Shown here one piece after another: positions 39,775-47,424 of a stretch of 48,576 nucleotides of DNA (its first letter is position 1; every line of letters starts with the position of its first letter). The stretch is from Candidatus Solibacter usitatus (GTDB taxonomy: Bacteria > Acidobacteriota > Terriglobia > Bryobacterales > Bryobacteraceae). The DNA lies in the NCBI GenBank assembly GCA_016191645.1, contig JACPVQ010000030.1, positions 1 through 48,576 on the forward strand. Reading direction: 5' to 3'. Below the pieces are notes generated by a model. That model did not search any database. It was not told the DNA's origin and saw only the letters and a program-made list of their open reading frames with translations. Both the position numbers and the translations under genes were made by a program.

Positions 39775-41901
39775 ATGATGAGGGGAATGTTTCGACTGTT
39801 GCCCCTCCTGCTGCCGCTCTGCGCCTGGACGCAAACGGACGGCGCGCAGTTGGTGGTCGGCGGGATTCACCGCTTTCTGGACAACTATTCCGTTCCACCA
39901 TCCACGCCCACGCGCGCGCGGCTTTCTTACATCCTCGGCGTGCAGGATGCCTACGTGAGCGGAAGTTTGGAGATCGTCGCATCGCCCTTTGAGGACGCAG
40001 TCATCGCGCGCGCGCCGGGCTTCGCGGTGAAAGCCGTGCGATGGCCGGTGACGGAAGAGATGTGGGGAGAAGGATTGCTGCTGCAACCCGCGGGCAATCC
40101 GGTGGCGAGTGTGATTGCGCTTGGCGACGCCGATTGGACGCCGGAGATGCTTGCCGGTCTCGCGCCGGGATTGAACGCGGAGATGCAATTCGCACGCAGG
40201 TTGGCGGAGAACGGAGCGCAAGTCCTCATTCCTCTCTTGATGGATCGCAAAGCGACCTACTCCGGCGCGCGCGAATATCGCATGACCAACATGCCGCATC
40301 GCGAATTCCTGTGGCGCATCCTGTATCCGCTAGGACGTCACATCATCGGCGTTGAGGTGATGAAGGTGATCGCGGCAACTTCGAAACTGAGCGTGCAGCC
40401 TGCGCGCGTGATCGGTTACGGCGAAGGCGGACTGATCGCCATGCACGCGGCGGCGCTTTCGGACAACATTGCCGCGGTGGCCGTGAGCGGCTACTTCGGT
40501 CCGCGCGATCAGTTGTGGCGCGAGCCTGTCTATCGCGATGTGTGGGGACTGCTGCCGGACTATCGCGATGCATCGGTGGCATCGCTAATTGCGCCGCGCA
40601 CATTGATTGTTGAGAATGCTCCGGGTCCGGCTGTGACCGGACCACCGGCCGAGAGCAAGGAACGCCGCGGGGCATCGCCGCACGGCACGCTTGCGCCGGA
40701 GATTGACGCCGCAGGGGAAGTGGCGCGTATCAGCGGCAAGAAACCGTTGGTTGTTCGTGCGCAATCGCCAGGGTCGGCGGAAACTTTGAAAGCGTTGCTG
40801 TCAGTCAGCAGAATCAACCCGCCGGGACCCGAGCCTGTCAAGACTCGCACCATCGACGCCGAAGATCGTTTCCGCCGGCAGTTCGATCAGATCATCAATT
40901 ATTCTCGTCGCATCATTCGTCAATCGAACACCGCCCGCGCTGAAGTCTGGTCGAAGGCCGATCGATCCAGCGTCGAGAAGTGGACCGCGTCGGTGCAGGA
41001 TGTTCGCACCCGCGTTTGGAACGATCTGATTGGTAAGCTCCCCACTCCGTCCATGCCGGCGAATCCAAGATTGACGCCGCTCTTCGAGACGCCGAAGCTG
41101 CGCAGCTATGAAGTGATTCTCGATGTCTACCCGAACGTGCCCGCATATGGCTGGCTGCTGGTTCCGAAAGATATCGCCCCAGGGGAGCGCCGTCCCGTAG
41201 TCGTCTGCCAGCATGGGCTGGAAGGCCGCCCGAAGAACGTTGCCGATCCCGCATTTGTCGACAAGACCTACGGGCAATTCGCAGTGCGCCTGGCCGAGCG
41301 CGGTTTCATTACCTTCAGTCCTCAGAACTCCTACGTGTTGGGCGATCAGTTCCGCCAGATCGGCCGCAAAGCTCACCCCTGGCGTCTCACGCAATTCTCG
41401 TTTCTCACCGCGATGCACCAGCGCATTCTGGAATGGCTGGGCACGCTGCCCTACGCCGACGCCAAACGTATCGGCTTTTATGGACTCTCCTACGGCGGCT
41501 ACACGGCGATGCGCATTCCCGCGTTGCTCGACAACTACGCGTTGTCCATTTGCTCAGGCAGTTTCACGGAGTGGGTGTGGAAGGTCGCCTCGCTCGATGC
41601 GCCCTACACGTATCCGCTTACACAGGAGTACGACATCCCCGAATTCAATTTCGCGAATCTCGTCAATCACGCCGAGCTTGCATCGTTGATCTTTCCTCGG
41701 CCGTTTTTTGTCGAGCGCGGCCACAAGGATGGCGTATCGTCGGATGAGTGGGTGGCCTACGAATACGCGAAGGTGTTCCGGTTCTATACGCAAATGGGAC
41801 TACGCGAACGAACGGCAATCGAGTATTTCGACGGACCGCACCAGATCCACGGAGTGGGAACGTTTGAGTTCCTGGAGAAACATTTGACCTTGCACCGCTA
41901 G
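39775..41901 (+). CDS. Secreted two-lobed alpha/beta hydrolase
   Basis: 708 residues with a Sec signal peptide (LLPLLLPLCAWTQ). Two hydrolase-like lobes are visible. In the N-terminal lobe the nucleophile elbow reads IGYGEGG (Gly216 where Ser is expected). The C-terminal lobe has RRPVVVCQHGLEG (oxyanion region), FYGLSYGG with Ser572, and GPHQIHG near the end (His689/His692). The C-lobe resembles acetyl-xylan-esterase/dienelactone-hydrolase-like enzymes. The N-lobe looks inactive. ATG 39775 or 39778 follow a GAGG at 39767. The divergent neighbour is the broken esterase, and the convergent lepB begins its stop only 2 bases away. Substrate unknown, possibly acylated plant polysaccharide. Confidence 0.75.
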   Translation: MMRGMFRLLPLLLPLCAWTQTDGAQLVVGGIHRFLDNYSVPPSTPTRARLSYILGVQDAYVSGSLEIVASPFEDAVIARAPGFAVKAVRWPVTEEMWGEGLLLQPAGNPVASVIALGDADWTPEMLAGLAPGLNAEMQFARRLAENGAQVLIPLLMDRKATYSGAREYRMTNMPHREFLWRILYPLGRHIIGVEVMKVIAATSKLSVQPARVIGYGEGGLIAMHAAALSDNIAAVAVSGYFGPRDQLWREPVYRDVWGLLPDYRDASVASLIAPRTLIVENAPGPAVTGPPAESKERRGASPHGTLAPEIDAAGEVARISGKKPLVVRAQSPGSAETLKALLSVSRINPPGPEPVKTRTIDAEDRFRRQFDQIINYSRRIIRQSNTARAEVWSKADRSSVEKWTASVQDVRTRVWNDLIGKLPTPSMPANPRLTPLFETPKLRSYEVILDVYPNVPAYGWLLVPKDIAPGERRPVVVCQHGLEGRPKNVADPAFVDKTYGQFAVRLAERGFITFSPQNSYVLGDQFRQIGRKAHPWRLTQFSFLTAMHQRILEWLGTLPYADAKRIGFYGLSYGGYTAMRIPALLDNYALSICSGSFTEWVWKVASLDAPYTYPLTQEYDIPEFNFANLVNHAELASLIFPRPFFVERGHKDGVSSDEWVAYEYAKVFRFYTQMGLRERTAIEYFDGPHQIHGVGTFEFLEKHLTLHR

Positions 41902-41903
41902 CT

Positions 41904-42488
41904 CTAGCGTAGAATGCCCATCTTCTCCAAGGGCCAATAAACGAACACGGCCTTGCCGTAGATGTAAGCGCGTGGCACCGGACCCCAGGAGCGGCTGTCA
42001 TTGGACGAGGAACGGTGATCGCCCATCACAAAAAACTGATCGGCGGGAACACGAGTCAGTGGAATGGACTGCCGGTCGCGGTACTCGTCCGGAACGTAGT
42101 CTTCATCCAGACGGCTGCCGTTCACATACACCACGCCATCCTCCAACGCGACCGTGTCTCCCGGCAATCCAATGACTCGCTTGATGTAGGATTTCGTCGG
42201 ATCGGCGGGATAGTAAAACACCACCATGTCGCCGCGCATCACTTCGCCCAGTCCAAACCGGTACAGAAACTTGTTGATGAAAATGCGCTCCTGATCGGAG
42301 AGCGACGGCATCATACTGGTGCCTTCCACTTTGACCGGTTGGTATAGAAAGAGGATGACGACAATAGCGATGACAACGCTCAGCATCAGGTCGCGGAACC
42401 AGATGACAGTGCCGATGAAAGCGGAGCGAGGCTTGGGTGTGATTTCCACTTCCGGCGCCGGCGCCGCGGAACTTACGTCCTCATTCAT
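41904..42488 (-). CDS. lepB: Signal peptidase I
   Basis: Membrane serine protease removing Sec signal peptides. 194 residues with one N-terminal transmembrane segment (about 33-50) after a 30-residue cytoplasmic tail. Catalytic Ser58 in EGTSMMPSL and Lys103 in YIKRVIGLPGD, plus GDHRSSSNDSRSWG (box E), form the complete S26 signature. Shorter than E. coli LepB because the second TM and extra domain are missing, as in Gram-positive-like and acidobacterial forms. GAGG lies 7 bases before the ATG. Window has many secreted proteins, but linkage is probably incidental. Converges on the hydrolase gene with mirrored CGCTAG stop ends. Confidence 0.95.
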   Translation of the reverse strand: MNEDVSSAAPAPEVEITPKPRSAFIGTVIWFRDLMLSVVIAIVVILFLYQPVKVEGTSMMPSLSDQERIFINKFLYRFGLGEVMRGDMVVFYYPADPTKSYIKRVIGLPGDTVALEDGVVYVNGSRLDEDYVPDEYRDRQSIPLTRVPADQFFVMGDHRSSSNDSRSWGPVPRAYIYGKAVFVYWPLEKMGILR

Positions 42489-42539
42489 GAGCAGCCTCTA
42501 CACCATCTTAGACGCATTTCGCGCCATCTTGTTACGCAT

Positions 42540-42675
42540 CATCCTGACTGGGTGCGCGACGTAGAAGTGGAGGCTTTTACGCAAGTATCGGCCAATCGAG
42601 AGAATCCTTTCGTAGGCGGTACGCCAATCGGAGCATGCCCCACTCCACTTCTACGTCGCACGCCCATCCTGACTG
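42540..42675. mobile_element. MITE-like element with 22-bp inverted ends and 11-bp flanking direct repeats
   Basis: A 114-bp core (42551-42664) has terminal inverted repeats of 22 bases, 20 of 22 matching (left begins GGTGCGCGACGTAGAAGTGG; right, read inward, begins GGCGTGCGACGTAGAAGTGG). It is bracketed by identical direct repeats CATCCTGACTG at 42540-42550 and 42665-42675, as left by transposition. The interior has two CCAATCG words but no gene. It lies between lepB and the toxin-antitoxin pair. The size of the direct repeat suggests a transposase leaving 10-12-bp duplications; the donor family is not identified. Confidence 0.65.
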
Positions 42676-42709
42676 CGCACAAGGTCCTCCAGCATTCCTT
42701 TGAGGTAGG

Positions 42710-42739
42710 TTTACTTTTTCGCATGATTGCGAATAAACT
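42710..42739 (+). promoter_or_regulatory. Likely promoter/operator of the toxin-antitoxin operon
   Basis: TTTACT (42710-42715) and TAAACT (42734-42739) are spaced by 18 bases. The spacer holds a perfect inverted repeat TTCGCA-TGAT-TGCGAA (42718-42733). This is the arrangement expected for autoregulation by the XRE antitoxin. The -10 box ends 3 bases before the first ATG, so transcription would begin at about the ATG, implying a leaderless mRNA starting near 42746-42749. Confidence 0.5.
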
Positions 42740-42742
42740 AGG

Positions 42743-43114
42743 ATGCGGATGCCGAAGGCGCGGGTCATCCTATTCCGAGAGGAAGATGGCTCATGTCCGT
42801 TCTTCGACTGGATGAGCAAATTGCCGCCGAAGGTACAAGCCAAGTGTTTGTCCCGGCTGGAGCGCTTGAGAGAGATGGGACACGAACTGCGCAGGCCAGA
42901 GGCCGACTACCTCCGCGACGGTATCTACGAACTTCGCGCCACGATGCAGGGCGTGAATCACCGAATCTTATACTTCTTTTCTGGAAACATCGCTGCGGTG
43001 ATCTCACACGGGTTCGCAAAGGAGCGAATGGTTCCGCCGAGGGACATTGACCGCGCAATCGAACGGATGCGGCGGTTTGAGATGAGTCCGAAGAAGCACA
43101 CACTGGAGGACTAA
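42743..43114 (+). CDS. RelE/HigB-type toxin
   Basis: 123 residues, RelE/ParE-superfamily ribosome-dependent mRNA interferase of the phage Gp49-like/HigB group. Visible features are FFDWMSKLPPKVQAKCLSRLERLREMGHELRRPEADYLRDGIYELRA-type segments: the LPPKVQAKC helix, GIYELRATMQGVNHRILYFF with Arg and Tyr/His of the active face, and ISHGFAKERMVPP. ATG 42743 or 42749 possible. Toxin-first order with the antitoxin starting one base after its stop is typical of higBA. Located next to a MITE-like insertion, consistent with an accessory spot. Confidence 0.85.
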   Translation: MRMPKARVILFREEDGSCPFFDWMSKLPPKVQAKCLSRLERLREMGHELRRPEADYLRDGIYELRATMQGVNHRILYFFSGNIAAVISHGFAKERMVPPRDIDRAIERMRRFEMSPKKHTLED

Positions 43115-43115
43115 T

Positions 43116-43451
43116 ATGTTTCGAAAACGCAAAGCAACAACCGATGCGGTGGAGATCCTTCATCGCCGGCTCTTTGAAGGCAAACCGGACCTTCTGAAGG
43201 ATCTTGAAGAAGCGCGAGCCAATGATGAGATCGCCCGCAAGATTTACGAATTGAGGAGATCGGCAGGCCTTACCCAAGCGCAATTGGGGAAGCTCATCGG
43301 CACCACGGCTTCCGTGATTTGCCGCCTTGAGGATGCGGACTACGCAGGGCATTCGTTGGCGATGTTGCGTAGGGTCGGTACGGCGCTGAATCAGCGAGTC
43401 GAGGTTCGTTTCGTCCCCATCCGGAGTTCGCCCGCGCGCCGTTTGGCCTGA
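43116..43451 (+). CDS. XRE-family antitoxin (HigA-like)
   Basis: 111 residues. The N-terminal part (to about residue 35) is helical and probably wraps the toxin. The HTH_3/XRE domain spans about 38-92 (ARKIYELRRSAGLTQAQLGKLIG, TTASVICRLEDADYAGHSLAML), with the recognition helix TASVICRLE. The C-terminal RVEVRFVPI strand is typical of this group. It begins after one spacer base following the toxin stop and should repress the operon through the palindrome at 42718-42733. The gene ends 20 bases before the convergent dehydrogenase stop. Confidence 0.88.
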   Translation: MFRKRKATTDAVEILHRRLFEGKPDLLKDLEEARANDEIARKIYELRRSAGLTQAQLGKLIGTTASVICRLEDADYAGHSLAMLRRVGTALNQRVEVRFVPIRSSPARRLA

Positions 43452-43471
43452 TTGGATCGGCGTCGCATTAT

Positions 43472-45400
43472 TTATTGTCCGAAGGCCACAATCGATCCGC
43501 CGCTGGCCACCGCGACGTACTGCCGCCCATCCATTTCGTAAGTCATCGGGGATGCTTTCCACGCCTCGTTGAGAGGAAAGTGCCACAGCACTTTTCCTGA
43601 CTTCGCGTCGGCGGCGGCGAACGCTCCGCTATCGTCGCAAAAAAATATCAAGCCGCCCGCTGTCGCCAGGACGCCGCCCCAATTCGTTCCCGGGCCTTCC
43701 TGTTCGTGTTCCCAGACGATGCGTCCATCCTGAATATTGATGGCGCGCAGAATGCGCCGCGGAATTTCGCCGGGCACGCGCCTGGTGTCACCGTCATAAT
43801 ACGACTTGCCTTGCTCCCACTTACCGGGGCGCTTGATATAGATGTTGCACTTCTCCAGCGTGGCAACATAAAACAGTCCCGTGCCCGGATGATATGCGGA
43901 GGACATCCAATTCGTCGCGCCCTCCACTGCGGGGCAAGCCGTCACTCCTTCCAGCGTCGGAATGGAGCCGGGGTTCACCATGGGACGCCCCGCGGCGTCG
44001 ATCCCCGAAGCCCACGTGAGCTTTTTCACGAACGGCTTTGCCAAAAGCAGTTTGCCGTTTTCCCGATCAAGCACATAAAAGAATCCGTTGCGATTGGCCT
44101 GCAACAGCAACTTCCGCATACGTCCGCCAAACGGCGCGTCGATGGACAGCAGAGGCTGCGCGGCATCCCAATCATGCAGATCGTGCGGAGTGAATTGATA
44201 ATGCCAGACGAGCGTACCCGATTCAGGACGCATCGCAAGCGCGGTGTTGGAATATAGATTGTCTCCTTGCCGTTCATCGCCGTTGTAATCGGGGCATGGG
44301 TTACCGCCCGCCCACAACAGCAGATCGAGCGATGCATCGTAGCTGCCGGTGAGCCACGGCGCGGCACAGCCGTGTTCCAACGCCGAACCCTTCCAGGTTT
44401 CTGCCAGCGGTTCGCCGCGCGCGGGTACCGTATAGAATTGCCAAACACGCTCGCCCGTCGATTGCTTGTACGACGATAAGAAACCGCGCGCGCCTTCGTC
44501 GCCGCCGGAGACTCCGGAAACTACGAGATCTTTCACGGCAAGAGGCGCCGACGTCGCACCGTAGTGCTGTTTCGAATCGGCCATCTCCACGTCCCACAGC
44601 AACGCGCCCGTCAGCCGGTTCAGTGCGATCAAATGCGCGTTGTCGGTGACGGTAAACACACGATTGCCCGCAATGGCGACGCCGCGATTGATTCCACTCG
44701 CCGCGTCGCCAACCAAGCCGGAAGAACGCGGCCGCCTGTAAATCCAAATCACGCGCCCGGTGCCCGAATCGAGTGCGTGCACCTGATTCACGGCGGTCAC
44801 GTACATCACCCCATCGGCAACCACGGGCGTAACTTGAAGCCGCCCCATACCCGGGATGGAATAAATCCATCGCGGGGCCAATCGCGCCACATTCGTGGTG
44901 TCGATCTTCTTCAATTCACTGAAGCGATTTCCGCCGGGAACTCCGTTGTACGTGGGCCAACCGGATGCGGATTTCGCTTCGCGCCAGCTCTCGCCCGCGC
45001 GCCGCAGTAATGCAATGCCGCCGCCGGTCTCCACTTGCATGTCGAACGTGGAGCGGTTGCGAACAATTCCTTCGATGACAGCGCCGTTCGCAAGACGAAT
45101 TTTTTCGCGCACGGCGGCATTGCGCGTAGTCTGAATGGATCGCAGAAAAGCGACAAGGTCGCGCACTTCCCCGCCCTCCATTTTGATGGCGGGCATGCCA
45201 CGCGCGGGAAGGCCGGCGTCGATCAGCGCCATCACTTCCGTATCGGAACGGTCCAGACGATTGGTGATGCGCTGGCCGCGTTCGCCTCCGTTGCCGTCCG
45301 CGCCATGACAATGCGCGCAACGAGTAGAGTATTGTTTGCGGCCCGCCTCGGCATCGGCCGCATACATTGCGAGTGAGATGGACAGAAAGAGTCCAAGCAC
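43472..45400 (-). CDS. Exported quinoprotein dehydrogenase with N-terminal cytochrome c
   Basis: 642 residues. Signal peptide (LGLFLSISLAMYAAD) is followed by a class-I cytochrome c domain with CAHCH (heme Cys28, Cys31, His32) and the axial Met in ARGMPAIKM. Then comes an eight-bladed PQQ propeller with WPTYNGVPGGNRFSEL at its start, W-motifs (TGRVIWIYRR, TGALLWDVE, TLVWHYQFTP) and HDLHDWD containing the likely catalytic Asp. Domain order (cytochrome first) is inverted relative to classic quinohaemoprotein alcohol dehydrogenases, where it is C-terminal. Substrate probably an alcohol or sugar. GTG start has GGAGG 8 bases upstream, inside the glmM end, 4 bases after its stop: possible co-transcription with glmM. 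Confidence 0.85.
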   Translation of the reverse strand: MLGLFLSISLAMYAADAEAGRKQYSTRCAHCHGADGNGGERGQRITNRLDRSDTEVMALIDAGLPARGMPAIKMEGGEVRDLVAFLRSIQTTRNAAVREKIRLANGAVIEGIVRNRSTFDMQVETGGGIALLRRAGESWREAKSASGWPTYNGVPGGNRFSELKKIDTTNVARLAPRWIYSIPGMGRLQVTPVVADGVMYVTAVNQVHALDSGTGRVIWIYRRPRSSGLVGDAASGINRGVAIAGNRVFTVTDNAHLIALNRLTGALLWDVEMADSKQHYGATSAPLAVKDLVVSGVSGGDEGARGFLSSYKQSTGERVWQFYTVPARGEPLAETWKGSALEHGCAAPWLTGSYDASLDLLLWAGGNPCPDYNGDERQGDNLYSNTALAMRPESGTLVWHYQFTPHDLHDWDAAQPLLSIDAPFGGRMRKLLLQANRNGFFYVLDRENGKLLLAKPFVKKLTWASGIDAAGRPMVNPGSIPTLEGVTACPAVEGATNWMSSAYHPGTGLFYVATLEKCNIYIKRPGKWEQGKSYYDGDTRRVPGEIPRRILRAINIQDGRIVWEHEQEGPGTNWGGVLATAGGLIFFCDDSGAFAAADAKSGKVLWHFPLNEAWKASPMTYEMDGRQYVAVASGGSIVAFGQ

Positions 45401-45404
45401 AGGT

Positions 45405-46760
45405 TCAGCCTCCGAGTTCGGTTTTCAACACCTGCGCCAAATGATGCGCGCAGCTTTCGACGCGATCCTTGTCCGGGCCCTCCACCATCACTCGCGCCAG
45501 CATCTCCGTTCCGGAGTAGCGCACCAGCACGCGTCCCGCTCCGCCAAAGCCGGCGATGGCGCTGTCGATTTCCTGCTGTACGCGCGGCATCTGCTCCAGC
45601 GGCCGTTTATCGTTCACGCGCACGTTGACCAGAATCTGCGGAAAATCCACCAGATCTTTCGTCAACTCATCAAGGTCCTTCCCGGACGCCTGCACTGCTT
45701 TCAGTACTTGCAGCGCGGTGAGCATGCCGTCTCCGGTCGTGGCAAATTCGGGGAAGATTACATGACCGGATTGTTCCCCGCCGACCTTCGCGCCGCGACG
45801 CGTCATCTCTTCCAAAACATATTTGTCGCCCACAGGCGCGCGCAACATATGCACGCCGCGATCGCGCAGCGCGATCTCCAAACCGAGGTTCGACATCACC
45901 GTGGCGACAACGGTGGGCTGCCCGGAATCATCGTTCAGATGGCCGGCGCTGAGCATCGAATCGGCGGTGAGCAGCATCATCGCATCGCCATTTACGATAC
46001 GGCCGGAATGCGAAACGAACAGGCAGCGGTCGGCATCGCCATCAAACGCAACACCCGCGGCGGCTCCTGTTTCCAATACTTTCTTTTGCAAGCCTCCCAA
46101 ATGCAGAGCGCCGCAATCCAGATTGATATTGCGCCCGTCCGGGCTGCACGCGATGGGCGTCACCGTTGCACCCAGGCGGTGAAACAACTCCGGGCCCAGA
46201 TGTGTCGCCGCGCCATTGGCGCAATCGATAACTAGCGAAACACCATCTAGTCGATGCGGAAACGTGCCAACCAGGTAATCCAAATACGCAGCATCCAGCC
46301 CCTCGTCCACAGGTGGCAACGACTCGCGTGGCGTGACACCGTCTTCCAGCAGCGCGAAGATATCCTGCTCCAGCGCGTGTTCCAGATCGTCGGGAAGTTT
46401 AAATCCCGAATGATCGAACACTTTGATGCCGTTATCTTCGAACGGGTTGTGCGACGCCGAAATCATGACGCCTGCAACAAAATCCCGCGAACGTGTGAGA
46501 AACGCCACGCCCGGCGTTGTGATCAAACCGGCAAAGCGCGGTGTAGCGCCGCCGGTTTCCAACCCCGCGGCAATGTGGCCCGCGATACCAGGCCCCGATT
46601 CGCGCGTGTCCATGCCGATGAGCACTTCCGATCCGTTTCCATGAATGCCCACCGCCCATTTCCCCAACGCGATGCCCGCGGCGTAAACCGTGTGCGCGTC
46701 CAACGGCGGTTTGCCCGCAACGCCGCGAATCCCATCCGTCCCAAACAATACTCTTGCCAA
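45405..46760 (-). CDS. glmM: Phosphoglucosamine mutase
   Basis: Interconverts glucosamine-6-phosphate and glucosamine-1-phosphate for UDP-GlcNAc, peptidoglycan and LPS synthesis. 451 residues, full length. N-terminal FGTDGIRGVAG, active phosphoserine Ser103 in ISASHNPFEDNGIK, Mg-binding DGDADRCLF, substrate loop GEQSGHVIF and phosphate-binding RYSGTEML are all present. Third gene of the cdaA-cdaR-glmM cluster, 16 bases after cdaR. In Gram-positive bacteria GlmM binds and inhibits CdaA, so the synteny suggests a conserved regulatory complex. In this phylum that is inference. Confidence 0.96.
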   Translation of the reverse strand: MARVLFGTDGIRGVAGKPPLDAHTVYAAGIALGKWAVGIHGNGSEVLIGMDTRESGPGIAGHIAAGLETGGATPRFAGLITTPGVAFLTRSRDFVAGVMISASHNPFEDNGIKVFDHSGFKLPDDLEHALEQDIFALLEDGVTPRESLPPVDEGLDAAYLDYLVGTFPHRLDGVSLVIDCANGAATHLGPELFHRLGATVTPIACSPDGRNINLDCGALHLGGLQKKVLETGAAAGVAFDGDADRCLFVSHSGRIVNGDAMMLLTADSMLSAGHLNDDSGQPTVVATVMSNLGLEIALRDRGVHMLRAPVGDKYVLEEMTRRGAKVGGEQSGHVIFPEFATTGDGMLTALQVLKAVQASGKDLDELTKDLVDFPQILVNVRVNDKRPLEQMPRVQQEIDSAIAGFGGAGRVLVRYSGTEMLARVMVEGPDKDRVESCAHHLAQVLKTELGG

Positions 46761-46776
46761 TCGAGAAGCCTCTTTC

Positions 46777-47424
46777 CTAAGGAACCTGTTCCAATTCGAT
46801 GCGAATCACGACCACTTCCCCGCTGCGTTCCAGCCGCACCATGGGATCGCCCGCATAGGGGTGTGTATTAATTACTTGCTCGCCGGCGCGCGCGCCGAGT
46901 TCGATCAGATCGGTTTCGATGCGGTCGATCGCGGCGACGCGGCTTGCCGGACCAATCACGCGAACGGTGGCCGGTTCCACTTTTTGAGAGACGACGCGAA
47001 ATCCTTTGGGAACCGCCATCAACCGTACCAATACGGGAAGCTCGCGCACCTCTCGTTTTTCCAATTTCAAACGTACTTGCGACGGCACCGCGCGGAGAAA
47101 CTTTACGCCAGGCGGCAGGCTGACGATACTCCCCGTAATGGGATACGTGCGTTCTCCGGGCGTTTGTTGCGCGCTCACGTCAAGAGCCACGATGGCGTTC
47201 TGCAAACTCGCCGCGTTCAGCCGCCCCGCCGGTCCGCGCATTTCGACAAACACGTTTTCCACCAGAGCGGAACTCACTTCAAGGTTCGCATCGATGTTGC
47301 GGTATTGCACGGGCACAGAGACGGACGCCGTGACTCCGGAGTTTCCTACCGTGGCCATCCACAGTCCCAGGGCCAGGGCCACCGAGGCCAATTTCAATCC
47401 CCAGTTTTCCCTATAGGCTTTCAT
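46777..47424 (-). CDS. cdaR: YbbR-like regulator of diadenylate cyclase
   Basis: 215 residues. One N-terminal transmembrane anchor (LKLASVALALGLWMATVG) is followed by extracytoplasmic YbbR repeats, recognised by VPVQYRNIDANLEVSS, VFVEMRGPAGRLN, LPPGVKFLRAVPSQVRLKLEK and VRVIGPASRVAAIDRIETD. Two to three repeats, compared with four in Bacillus CdaR. Expected to sense the envelope and modulate CdaA. The ATG at 47424 overlaps the cdaA stop by 4 bases, so stoichiometric production with CdaA is likely. Confidence 0.88.
   Translation of the reverse strand: MKAYRENWGLKLASVALALGLWMATVGNSGVTASVSVPVQYRNIDANLEVSSALVENVFVEMRGPAGRLNAASLQNAIVALDVSAQQTPGERTYPITGSIVSLPPGVKFLRAVPSQVRLKLEKREVRELPVLVRLMAVPKGFRVVSQKVEPATVRVIGPASRVAAIDRIETDLIELGARAGEQVINTHPYAGDPMVRLERSGEVVVIRIELEQVP

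Noticed and set aside
42551-42664. Transcription terminator hairpin for lepB or upstream DNA
   Set aside because: The arms are separated by 70 bases, no T-run follows, and exact 11-bp direct repeats flank it, which fits transposition better.
42552-42815. Small plus-strand frame beginning VRDVEVEAF
   Set aside because: It runs through the MITE-like element and into the toxin gene in another frame; it is a product of the element's inverted ends.
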